This document shows positions 47,101 through 56,898 of a stretch of DNA of 64,000 nt, piece after piece; position 1 is the stretch's first letter, and every line of letters starts with the position of its first letter. The position numbers were made by a program, and so were the translations under genes. Source of the stretch: Apostichopus japonicus (Eukaryota > Echinodermata > Holothuroidea > Aspidochirotida > Stichopodidae); contig NC_092564.1 in NCBI RefSeq assembly GCF_037975245.1, forward strand, positions 21,989,984 to 22,053,983, given 5' to 3'. The notes beneath the pieces were generated by a model, which had not been told where the DNA came from, did not search any database, and saw nothing but the letters and a program-made list of their open reading frames with translations.

Positions 47101-48863
47101 TGTGCAGTACCGTTAAATCGAATGTGCGGTACCGTAAAGTCGAATGTGCGGTACTGATCAATCGAATGTGCGGTACTGATCAATCGAATGTCCTGTAACG
47201 ACCAACCGAATGAGCGTTACCGATTAATTGAATGTTCGGTACCGATCAATAAAATGTGCGGTACCGATCAATTGAATGTGCAGTACCGATCAATCGAATG
47301 TGCAATACCGATCAATCGAATGTGCGGTACCGATCAATCAAATGTGCGGTACTGATCAATCGAATGTCCTGTAACGACCAACCGAATGAGCGTTACCGAT
47401 TAATTGAATGTTCGGTACCGATCAATAAAATGTGCGGTACCGATCAATTGAATATGCAGTACCGAAACATCGAATGTGCAATACCGATCAATCGAATGTG
47501 TGGTACCAATCAATCAAATGTGCGGTATCCATAAACCGAATGTGAGGTACAGATCAATCGAATGTGTGTACCGATAATCGGAATGTGCGATACCGATCAA
47601 TCGAATGTGCGGTTCCGATCAATCGAATGTGCCGTACCGATCAATTGAATATGCAGTACCGATCAATCGAATGTGCAATACCGATCAATCGAATGTGTGG
47701 TACCGTTCAATCAAATGTGCGGTACCGAACAGAATGTGCGGTACCGATCAATCGAATGTGCGGTACCGTTAAATCGAATGTGCGGTACCTTTAAGTCGAA
47801 TGTGCGGTACTGATCAATCAGATGTGAGGTACCGATCAATCGAATGTGCGGCATCGATCAATCGAATGTGCGGTTCCGATCAATCGAATGTGCAGTTCCG
47901 ATCAATCGAATGTGCGGTACCGATCAATTGAATATGCAGTACCGATCAATCGAATGTGCAATACCGATCAATCGAATGTGTGGTACCGTTCAATCAAATG
48001 TGCGGTACCGAACAGAATGTGCGGTACCGATCAATCGAATGTGCGGTACCGTTAAATCGAATGTGCGGTACCTTTAAGTCGAATGTGCGGTACTGATCAA
48101 TCAGATGTGAGGTACCGATCAATCGAATGTGCGGCATCGATCAATCGAATGTGCGGTTCCGATCAATCGAATGTGCGGTACCGATCAATTGAATATGCAG
48201 TACCGATCAATCGAATGTGCAATACCGATCAATCGAATGTGTGGTACCGTTCAATTAAATGTGTGGTACCGATTAATGGAATGTGCGGTACCGATCAATC
48301 GAATGTGCGGTACCGATCAATCGAATGTGCGGTACCGCTCAATCGAATGTGCGGTACCTATCAATCGAATGTGCGGTACCAATCAATCGAATGTGCTGTA
48401 CCGATTAATAGAATGTGCTGTACCCTAAAATCAAATGTGCAGTACCGTTAAATCGAATGTCCGGTACAGATCAATTGAATGTCCTCTAACGACCAACCGA
48501 ATGAGCGTTACCGATCAATCGAATATTCGGTACCGATCAATCAAATATGCGGTACCGATCAATCAAATGTAAGGTACCGATCAATTTGAATGTGCGGTAC
48601 CGATCAATCGAATGTGTGGTACCGTTCAATCAAATGTGCGGTACCCATGAATCGAATGTGAGGTTCAGATCAATCGAATGTGTGTACCGATCAATCGAAT
48701 GTGCGATACCGATCAATCGAATGTGCGGTTCCGATCAATCGAATGTGCGGTACCGATCAATTGAATGTGCAGTACCGATCAATCGAATGTGCTCTACCGA
48801 TAGATGGAGTGTGCAGTACCGTTAAATCGAATGTGCGGTACCGTTAAGTCGAATGTGCGGTAC

Positions 48864-48865
48864 TG
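48864..48865. repeat. Left target-site duplication TG
   Basis: The flanks read GGTACTG before the element and TGATCAATC after it. Removing the element and one TG restores the normal unit variant GGTACTGATCAATC, so TG is the duplicated target. The second copy is at 51,862-51,863. Confidence 0.8.
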
Positions 48866-48888
48866 CCCTGGTGGAAATTCCAGTTGAA
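48866..48888 (+). repeat. Left terminal inverted repeat
   Basis: It begins CCCTGGTGGAAATTCC. It matches the reverse complement of 51,839-51,861 at 21 of 23 positions, with mismatches at positions 8 and 20. Confidence 0.9.
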
Positions 48889-48954
48889 TTTTTGAACTGG
48901 GTTCAAGTGGAATTTTCTATACTGAAATTGGCCCAAATTTAAACTAGGTTGAAC

Positions 48955-49255
48955 TGGGGATCCCAACTGGTTCAACTATGTTTTACTGGGTCCAACTGGT
49001 TCAACTATGTTTAACTGGGTTCAACTGGTCCAAGTTCAACTATGTTTTACTGGGTCCAACTATGTTTACTGGGTCCAACTGGTTCAGCTATGTTTTACTG
49101 GGTCCAACTGGTTGCAACTGGTTCAACTATGTTTACTGGGTCCAACTGGTTCAACTATGTTTTACTAGGTCCAACTGGTTCAACTATGTTTTACTGGGTC
49201 AACTATGTTTTACTGGGTCAACTATGTTTTGCTGGGTTAAACTGGGTGAACTATT
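48955..49255. repeat. Left subterminal repeat array of the transposon
   Basis: About ten imperfect copies of a unit of roughly 20-30 bp, built from CAACTATGTTTTACTGGG and TCCAACTGGTT, form a short array. Its open frame at 48,978-49,277 is only the translation of this repeat. Subterminal repeats of this kind often bind transposase in other families; that role is inferred here. Confidence 0.8.
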
Positions 49256-49301
49256 TTTTTACTTCTTATATTTTTAAATAGTTTGAACTGGGATTCTCAA
49301 C

Positions 49302-49329
49302 TGGTGTTATCTACACTTATATAACACCA
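49302..49329. repeat. Perfect 9-bp inverted repeat
   Basis: TGGTGTTAT at 49,302-49,310 and ATAACACCA at 49,321-49,329 are exact complements around a 10-base loop, just inside the left subterminal array. Confidence 0.75.
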
Positions 49330-49761
49330 CACTATAAGAAGTTTTCATTTTTTAACAGTAGATATATACTGTAAGTATTAAGGGTGTTAGCCACTGAAAA
49401 TAAATGTTTCTTCTTGATCAGAGAACTCTGGGTTTGGTGTGATGACCTAACACAGAGCAAGACACATATAAAAATGAAGAAGTCAACTGGATTGGATCAA
49501 AAGAAATTATAATTATGAATAACAAACAATGTACAGCTGATCTGGGCCCAGTCAAAGAATTAAATGAAACAACTTACAGTCGTGAGGTGCGCACCCAAAA
49601 TATAAAGAAATACACTTAATTTAAAAGTCTGTTCTGGTGAGTTGGCCTGCTGGTGACATCAAGTATTCTACGACCTCAGACCTTCCACGACATAAGATAT
49701 TCTATGACATCAGTATAGTTGAACCCAATAAAAGGTATTATGAATGTGAGATCCCAGCAAA

Positions 49762-49945
49762 AAAGTATCCTTTAATTTTTTTATGAAATAGTGTTCCAGG
49801 GTATCCTTTCAGTAAAATAATGTCAATATCCTTTGTAGTAAAATAATGTCCTTTATAAGTGATGGTGTCCTGGAATATATCCTTTATTGTAAAACAATAT
49901 CCTTTATAGTAAATAGTATCCTTTATAATAAATAGTGTCCCAGAC
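49762..49945. repeat. Degenerate TCCTTTATAGTAAAT minisatellite
   Basis: About eight imperfect repeats of a unit around TATCCTTTATAGTAAATAG, with a spacing of roughly 20-30 bp, lie in the AT-rich interior of the transposon. They keep a minus-strand frame (49,738-49,971) open by chance. Confidence 0.7.
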
Positions 49946-51364
49946 TGGCAGTTGAATATCACAATTTCCATAAAATAATAAGGTCCATGTACAGTAACTT
50001 GAACTATGTAAATTAAGGTTTAAAACAAACTACCCAGACATTAAACTATCTTTCTCTTCTTTTACAACTGCCTTGCTCAGATACTCATAGCCAACTCCCT
50101 ATACTGTACCCTCACAAAACTCCTTTGTTCCTAAAATATATACACACAGACCCCATTTCCTGTGAGGGCTAATTTCCAGGAAGGGCAAGATAGTTGCATA
50201 GCAACCCAGAAGAAAGCTGATAATCAACCTTTTTGCTACCACAAGACAACATACAAATGTACTGTACAAATGTATAGCCCTCTGTACAGTGAGCATAAAA
50301 CAGTGCACTAATAAACAAGTAAAACTAAGGTACAAAACAAAACTTTATGTAAGAGCTGACCATCTTACACTGTACAAATGAAGCCTCACTTGAAATCAGA
50401 TTGAAAGTTTAATAATATGTTCATAATGTTCAGTGTAGGGCATCCTCATATTTGTAGCATATAAGTGTATGCTGTACACTTCACTAGGCTAATGACTTTT
50501 GCAAAGTATGTTATTATGCCAATAGGACACTTCATGTTTGAAACAACAATCAAGGAAATTGCGTAAATTTTGAAAATTGCTATTATATGTTTGCTAGTTG
50601 ACAATAACTTTCCTTAAATCATGCGGCTAAATATAGGTGTTAACTTGAGTATAACTAGTTTAGGTTAGGCACCTATAAGCTGTGCAACTATAACGTTAGG
50701 TTATGCCTAACGTTAGTAATTGTACCATGTGGTATACCTAGTAGGGAACCGGTTTGTTAGACCTAGCCTATACTATAGTCCTAAGTCACTAGCCTATATA
50801 GGCCTATAAAGTTTCTGTTCAATTCAAATATTTATGATAAAGAGCACGTTTACAATCAATTATAATGTTACAAGTATGTGTCAATAATATAAAGATACTG
50901 CAAGATCACAAAGGAGGGAACTTAGCCGCGGTAATAATTTAAAATTGTTGGCAAAATCGGTTACAAATGCGATTATTCTGCGAAGCTTCTGTTGGCGTAT
51001 GTGGTTTGCGGATTCGGAATTTATAAATTTTGCGCTAACACAAGGTACAAATGTCAAAGTTCAAATTAAGTCGGATCATACTATTTTGCACTAGGAAGGC
51101 ATTTTGTCTACCAATTGTTCAAATCGACGAACAAATTATAACATAATTTTTTCAAATTTATGATATAGGAAATATTATATATTTTTAATCATTGCGGTAC
51201 AAAAATGTAATCGTTTAATCAAAACTGTGATAAATATGACAAAGATTTATTTTACACCCCTCATAAATTGGCTAATTTAGCACTTTCAATATATTACTAT
51301 ACGGTTACTGCTTACGAACTTATATTATAATATTCTTGATAATTACGCCTAAAATAAAAGCAGT
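49946..51364. other. AT-rich transposon interior without a gene
   Basis: Apart from the inverted repeat near 50.7 kb, I see nothing recognisable here. The longest minus-strand frame (50,099-50,335, 78 codons) has no family resemblance that I can name. Confidence 0.6.
50691..50715. repeat. Perfect 10-bp inverted repeat
   Basis: TAACGTTAGG at 50,691-50,700 and CCTAACGTTA at 50,706-50,715 pair exactly around a 5-base loop. The DNA just after it is rich in short palindromes of the TAGGCCTA type. Confidence 0.7.
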
Positions 51365-51845
51365 AAACATAGTCCAAACCCAGTTGGGCCAGTGTGAAAC
51401 CTAGTTCAACCCCAACAGGGCAAGTTCAACAGTAAACATAGTTCAAACCCAGTTGGGCTTGTGCAAACCAGTGAAACCTAGTTAAACCCCAGCTGGGTCA
51501 GTTCACCAGCCAATAGTCCAAACCCAGTTGGGCCAGTGCAAAACCAGTTGAAACCTAGTTCAACCCCAACAGGGCAAGTTCACCAGTCAACATAGTTCAA
51601 ACCCAGTTGGGCTAGTGCAAAAATCAGTGAAACCTAGTTGAAGCCCAACTGGATCAGTTCAAACATAGTTCAAACTCAGTTGGGCCTGAACAAACCCAGT
51701 TGAACATTGTAAACCCAGTTGAACCTAGCTCATGTACAGCATAGCCCAGTTGGAACCCAGTAAGACCTAGTTAAACACAGTTAAAAACCAGTTAAACATA
51801 GTAGGCCCTAGTAGAACCTCGTTGATTTTTTAACTGGGTTCTACT
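51365..51845. repeat. Right subterminal repeat array of the transposon
   Basis: Repeated AACATAGTTCAAACCCAGTTG and GAAACCTAGTTCAACCCC segments are largely the inverse complement of the motif in the left array (AACTGGG against CCCAGTT, AACTATGTT against AACATAGTT). The array ends just before the right terminal repeat. Confidence 0.8.
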
Positions 51846-51861
51846 GGAATTTCTACCAGGG
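51839..51861 (-). repeat. Right terminal inverted repeat
   Basis: Read on the minus strand it begins CCCTGGTAGAAATTCC. It pairs with the left repeat and is followed directly by the TG duplication and an in-phase satellite unit. Confidence 0.9.
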
Positions 51862-53122
51862 TGATCAATCGAATGTGCGGTACTGATCAATCGAATGTGC
51901 AGTAACGATCAATCGAATTTACGGTACCCATCGATTGAATGTCTTGTCCCGACCAATCGAATGCGCGTTCCCGATCAATCGAATATTCGGTACCGATCAT
52001 TCAAATGTGCAGTACCGATCAATCGAATGAGCGGTACCGATCCATCGAATGTGCCGTACCGTTAAATCAAATGTACAAAATCGATCAATTGAATGTCCTG
52101 TAACGACCAATCGAATGCGCGTTACCTATAAATCGAATGTTCGATACCGTTTAATCAAATGTGCAGTACCGATCAATCGAATGTGGGGTATGGATCAATC
52201 GAATGTGAGGTACCGATCAATCGAATGTGCTGTACCGATAAATAGAATGTGCAATACCGTTAAATGGAATGTGTGGTACCGTTAAACAGAATGTGCGGTA
52301 CCGTTAAGTCGAATGTTCGGTACTGATCAAGCGAATGTGCGGCACTGATCAATCGACTGTGCTGTACCGATACATAGAATGTGCGGTACCGTTAAGTCGA
52401 ATGTGCGGTACCGTTAAGTCGAATGTGCGGTACCGATCAATCAAATGTGAGGTACCGATCAATCGAATGTGCGGTACCGATCAATCGAATGTGCGGTACC
52501 GATTAATCGAATGTGCCGTACCGATCAATCGAATGTGCGGTACCGATCCATCGAATGTGCGGTGCCGATCAATCGAATGTGCAATACCGTTAAGTCGAAT
52601 GTGCGGTACTGATCAATCGAATGTGCGGTGCCGATCAATCGAATGTGCAATACCGTTAAGTCGAATGTGCGGTACTGATCAATTGAATGTGAGGTACCGA
52701 TCAATCGAATGTGCAGTACCAATCAATCGAATGTGCGGTACCGATCAAGCGAATGTGCCGTACCCATCAATCGAATGTGTGGTACCAATCAAATAAATGT
52801 GCGGTACCGATCAATGGAGTGAGCGGTACCGTTAAATCGAATGTGCGGTACTGATCAATCGAATGTGCGGTACCGATCAATCGAATGTGCGGTACCGATC
52901 AATCCAATGTTCGGTACCGAACAATCGAATGAGTTGTACCGATCAATCGAATGTTTGGTACCGAACAATCGAATGAGTGGTACCGTTAAATCGAATGTTC
53001 GGTACCGTTATGTCGAATGAGCGGTACCGATCTATCGAATGTGCGGTACCGATCAATTGAATGTGAGGTACCGATCAATCGAATGTGCTGTACCGATAAA
53101 TAGAATATGCAGTACCGATCAA
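51862..53122. repeat. 22-bp satellite array, domain B, distal part
   Basis: The array resumes in phase directly after the transposon, beginning with TGATCAATCGAATG, and continues with GGTACC-type units. The last recognisable unit ends at AGTACCGATCAA near 53,122, where the sequence changes abruptly to non-repetitive DNA. This is the only true end of the array inside the window. Confidence 0.95.
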
Positions 53123-54840
53123 CTTCTTTCGAATAAGGAAGATGTGGTTCGTCAATGAGTATCGATAAAGTCTATCAGCGTGTTACGTGTTGGACATAAC
53201 GGGGACTACTTGGTATTCCAGTAATGGCGGTTTTCTTCATCTCTTCATTGTTCATCAGAATGCAGTTCATTGACTTGTAAAACAAATAGAATAAAGAACA
53301 AGGAATCGGATAACATTCTTCTGAGATCGAATTAGTTTTACCCTGAGACGTGTACAACTAACAGATCGACCGAAGAGTTGAAGACATCCCCGAAGATCAT
53401 GTGTAGTATCTGTTCCCTTTCGAGGGGAATGGTGATACACACCTGACGATGATCACACAGTCACAGTCTCGATATAAGGGGAATGGGGTTGCGTGCAGAT
53501 CAGACGTTCGGTAGTTTGTTTTTCATGTCCAGGTTCTTTCCTGGGTGAGTTTTCTTAAAAAGTATCCCCGGTATTCAATCATGGGAGAATGATCGACAGA
53601 TAGATTGTGCTGTAACTTGATAACTCACTTCAATAATTAAATAATGAATAAAGCAGAATTTTAGTCTTGATATGTAGAATACAAAGAATACAGACAACTT
53701 TGAGTCCAATAATGTTTCTGTAGCTATTGCAGTATTTTTCAAAATATGAATCGTTAAATATATTTAATTTCTGGAATATTCGTTTATAGGCTAACTTGAT
53801 GGTGACGTCGGCTCCTCACTGCGGTTCTTATAGTTAATGTTAATCCGTTGTTTTTGAGGTCAACCAGAATATGTTCGTTAAACTTCATATAAGCAACAGA
53901 ACACCCTTGGATGTCATTCAACATCATTTGTCCTTAACAAATTTGTAATAAATTATAAACATGTCATTTGAGACCATATCATCTTAATTTCTCCCATTGA
54001 GATTGTAGTGCAACTGAGGAACTACTCTGATGGGATGTGTAGAAATATAAATGGTCCAGTCACTTTAACTAGTGAACCTCAACTGTTTAAAGAGTCATTC
54101 CAAAAAACAAAACAAAAATAAGTAAATGTGCTATACAACCCTAGCTAGACCGAGAGCAGTGGTTTTTAACGGTCCACTGCATATCAAAGTTAATTTTGTT
54201 CCAGAAGTTATCAAAACACAATATGGGGTATACTTTTTGTGAATCTCAAACAAATTTCTTCAGAATCACTCAGTTTCCTAAACTACCTACTATCCGGTAT
54301 GAGAATTTGCTACAACACGTGTGCTTTTAATGGGACCATATTGACACTGGAATACTCTTGTTTTCTTGGAAAAGTGATATAGATTGAATTTTATGTATAT
54401 TAAAATTTTATCTCATGGTCTTACTGGCTTGTATGTGTCTGGCATTGCAACGAATATAATGCTTGTTTCAGTGTAGGTTGTGTAAATCTTTGCCAACACA
54501 TTTATGTCAAACAATGAGTTTAATTAAGTTCCTGCAAACTCTTGTGAACCGCATAACTGTTTTTGAATGTGTTGCTTGGCCTACCACAAATAACCCATTA
54601 CAATAAAATCCATTCCACCTTCAGAGTGACAAGGAAAAAAAAACGGCTTTTAAGGTATTCGATGGCGCTAGTTTAAAACAGGGTGTTTTTTTAATATAAA
54701 ATATTTATAATGGCTTTTAAAGGCATCCGTAGATTCACTTTTAGGAGAATAGCGCCTCATCAGGCCACGTATTCAGTGGACGGTGGCTGCAAGTATGCCG
54801 GTCGCAGAGAGTGTCCCCACCTCTGGCCAAAGGCAAGGAT
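53123..54840. other. Unassigned AT-rich DNA next to the array
   Basis: The sequence turns non-repetitive immediately after the array. Frames of about 60 codons (53,175-53,357 minus, 54,710-54,892 plus) show no recognisable domain. The second runs into the MITE and is therefore not conserved. A possible core promoter at 53,473 is listed separately. Otherwise I see nothing in this stretch. Confidence 0.6.
53473..53550 (+). promoter_or_regulatory. Possible TATA/initiator core promoter with splice donor
   Basis: TATAAG at 53,473-53,478 lies 29 bases before the A at 53,502 of an initiator-like TCAGAC. A splice-donor-like CTGG/GTGAGT follows, with GT at 53,545-53,546. The spacing fits an RNA polymerase II promoter with a first exon of about 43 bases. 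No coding exon is visible downstream before the MITE, so this is only a candidate; such short motifs can occur by chance. Confidence 0.3.
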
Positions 54841-54848
54841 TCACGCAC
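54841..54848. repeat. Target-site duplication TCACGCAC (left)
   Basis: This 8-bp sequence is repeated exactly at 55,135-55,142 on the other side of the MITE. An 8-bp duplication is the usual length for hAT elements. Confidence 0.85.
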
Positions 54849-55134
54849 AGGCGCGTAGCCAGGAATTTGCCAAGGGAGGGGCGAAACTGTAGATTCGGCA
54901 TTGCAAACTATCTAAGCGTAGCGCCACCATATTTGGCGCGAAGCGTACAAGAAAATTTTGGCTGAAAATGCCTCCCAGATCGCTGGAAATGGCACTTCCC
55001 AGGCCTTGTTAGTTGCATCTTAGCATTTTCTCTTTTGAAAATACTAGCGATATCATAAAAACATTAATTTTTTTCTTTAAATATGCTCAAGGGGGGGCGG
55101 CTGCCCCCTTCGCCCCCCCCTTGGCTACGCGCCA
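54849..55134. mobile_element. hAT-like MITE, 286 bp
   Basis: The ends are AGGCGCGTAGCCAGG and, read from the other side, TGGCGCGTAGCCAAGG. They are flanked by exact 8-bp duplications TCACGCAC. Just inside the right end is a run of G and C (GGGGGGGCGG and GCCCCCCCC). The interior is non-coding. Short elements with GGCGTAGCC-type ends are, to my knowledge, widespread in invertebrate genomes. The 8-bp duplication points to hAT, although the first base differs from the common CAG terminus. The short frame crossing the left end is accidental. Confidence 0.8.
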
Positions 55135-55142
55135 TCACGCAC
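55135..55142. repeat. Target-site duplication TCACGCAC (right)
   Basis: Exact copy of 54,841-54,848, directly after the element's final GCGCCA. Confidence 0.85.
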
Positions 55143-55534
55143 GCCACCTAGTACGCTTCTGGTCGATTTGACCGACCCTCTGCGCATCCTCCCGGGTTCT
55201 TTTGCGACAACAAGGGAGACATGGTACGGGATCCTAGGCCACAAAAAGCACCATGCCACAGCCAGAGGTATTATCGCCAGAGGCCTGTCTTGAACCCTAG
55301 CCACGATTTACACGACCGACGAGGAATGAATCTTTCGTCACCCTCTTAACAGCATCGGCCATCAAATCAGCTAGTAAATTATATGGTTGAATTAATTTCT
55401 TTCAGTTTATTCACATTTTCACTTTACAAACCTACTAGAAAGCAATAAATACAGGATTAAACAAGAAAGAAAGACAAGAATTACTTATATTTACAAGCTA
55501 AGAATAAAAGAATAAGCTAATCTACACTCTAACA
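55143..55534. other. Unassigned DNA, probably including the LINE 3' region
   Basis: No gene is visible. The part nearest 55,534 is expected to be the 3' untranslated region of the minus-strand LINE, but I found no poly-A tail or duplicated target to mark its end. Confidence 0.5.
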
Positions 55535-56898
55535 CTACGGTAACTTAATTTGTACTACCCCCCGTACCATTTCACAGAACGACGAACCATGAATCCACGT
55601 TTTCATAAATTTCATTGCTGACCATCTTCTAAGATCAATTTCAATGCGTTCTTGTATATCTCTTTTAATCAATTTGACCACCTCCTTTTCATCAATAATT
55701 CTCTTATCAAAAACCAGCCGACACCTTCTATTCCAAACTATCTTTTTAACAATACTAAAAACTAAAACAAGACTTTCCCATGTTAACCTATGTATTCCAG
55801 GGTTAGGAATACCACGTAAAAATACATCGCAAGTGAGTAACACATTCCTACCGACTACTCTTTTGAAAAATGTATCAACCCAGGATATAACTCTCGATAT
55901 ATGTGGACACTCCCAAAACATATGACGAATAGTCTCTGGATTCTTACAAAACGAACAGAGACCATCCCCAATCCCCCACCTGTGCAGTTTCTCTGCCGTG
56001 CACATTGCCCCGTGAGTAATTCTCCAATTTAAAACTTTAACTTATTACATAAAATGGGGAGAAACGCCATTTTCCAAATGCTGTCCCAGTCGCACGATGG
56101 ATCATTGCTTTGAACCCTAGGTATAACCGTTTCATTGTCCAAAATACTAACCAGTTCCCTGGTCCTAGAAATCTTTACAAATGTAGGGTCTATCGCGTGC
56201 ATGGACTGGATAATTGAGATCGCATAACTGTACGACTTTGTTGTGTCATAACAATTAGGAACCGAATTCGACCACAGATGGGGGTACAACCGCCGAAGCT
56301 TAACAGACAAAAAAAACCTAGCAAAAAGGTAGTTACACGAGTCTTACTCGCTACGACAGAGAAACGGAAGTAAATGTTTCACATATAAAGCTTTCATCTT
56401 AAACTCGAAATGATCCAAACCCAACCCTCCAGACCTATAGTTTAACGAAACGACCTTCCGTGCCACTAATTCGGTCTTTCCATCCCGTAAAAACTTGAAA
56501 CATAATTGATTCACCTTTGCAACAAAGTCCCTACTTGGACAAAAAACAGGAGCAAGGTAATAGAACAAAGGGAATAAACAAGTATTAATGACCGCAACCT
56601 TTCCGAGCAAAGTAAGATACCGTTTGTCCCACGCTTCAATCTTAGACTTCATCTTATCTAGTTGTTTCTCCCAATTACTACGAACACTCTCCTGTGACCC
56701 AAAACAAACGCCACAAATTGTTATTCCGAGTTCCCCCCAATTAATGTTCCCTCTAAGTTTGCGCCCAACAAAACCCCCTAACTTCAAACCTTTAGTCTTA
56801 CTTAGATTTAGTGAGGCCCCAGTAGCTAGCTTGAACCTTTCAAACGCTCGAAAATACTCAATTATATCGGTCTGACTTGTTGCGACACAATGTAATAT
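55535..56898 (-). pseudogene. Truncated LINE ORF2 remnant (L1/Tx1-like)
   Basis: This is the C-terminal part of a non-LTR retrotransposon polyprotein, read right to left. It begins abruptly at 56,898 in the end of the reverse-transcriptase palm (a region containing LSKTK) and continues through the thumb (KIEAWDKRYLTLLGK, then GGLGL near 56,400). It ends with a zinc-binding motif of the zf-RVT kind: C-x2-C-x7-H-x4-C at residues 17-33 of the last frame. The frame is broken twice, by a TAA at 56,344-56,346 and by a one-base shift near 56,030. The catalytic YxDD region and all N-terminal domains are absent because the LTR element is inserted at 56,899. The clade (L1/Tx1 rather than another) is judged from the GGLGL and zf-RVT arrangement and is only moderately sure. 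Confidence 0.85.

Larger units (their letters stand above)
23836..48863. repeat. 22-bp satellite array, domain B (GGTACC type)
   Basis: This is the same 22-bp family as domain A, but the first module is mostly GGTACC (also GATACC, GGTAACG, CAGTACC) and the last three bases are mostly TGC. Units with GTTAAATCG or GTTAAGTCG replacing GATCAATCG are common and introduce stop codons, so open frames are shorter here than in domain A. From 24 to 31 kb GACACC and GGTACC units are mixed. From 31 kb GGTACC dominates, apart from a return of A-like units at 40.6-41.4 kb. The 3-kb DNA transposon that starts at 48,866 interrupts the array within one unit. Confidence 0.97.
48866..51861. mobile_element. Non-autonomous DNA transposon, 2,996 bp, CCCTGG termini
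   Basis: The element is bounded by 23-bp terminal inverted repeats (21 of 23 identical) and a TG target duplication, and it sits inside a single satellite unit. The ends carry subterminal arrays rich in AACTGGG on the left and CCCAGTT on the right. The 2-kb interior is AT-rich, and its open frames are short and repeat-derived, so I see no transposase and call it non-autonomous. A 2-bp duplication other than TA is known for some EnSpm/CACTA-group (CMC) elements, but the CCCTGG terminus alone does not fix the superfamily. That assignment is an inference. No orientation can be given because there is no coding region. Confidence 0.85.

Noticed and set aside
1-48863. CRISPR array
   Set aside because: The units are contiguous 22-bp repeats with no unique spacers, no leader and no cas genes, in DNA with animal retroelements.
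1-48863. Iterons of a plasmid origin or telomeric repeat
   Set aside because: The array is far too long for iterons, there is no Rep gene, and the unit is not telomere-like.
48978-49277. 99-codon frame with many Trp, Tyr and Phe
   Set aside because: It is the translation of the transposon's left subterminal repeat.
49738-49971. 77-codon minus-strand frame with repeated KDI and KGY motifs
   Set aside because: It follows the TCCTTTATAGTAAAT minisatellite and has no family resemblance.
50099-50335. 78-codon minus-strand frame in the transposon interior
   Set aside because: It is short, has no known domain and no support from context.
53175-53357. 60-codon minus-strand frame next to the array end
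   Set aside because: Its length is as expected by chance and it has no motif.
54710-54892. 60-codon + frame
   Set aside because: It crosses from older DNA into the MITE, so its end comes from the insertion.
55270-55320. B-box-like GGTTCAAGACA on the minus strand, suggesting a tRNA-derived SINE
   Set aside because: No matching A box at the right distance, no tail and no flanking duplication.
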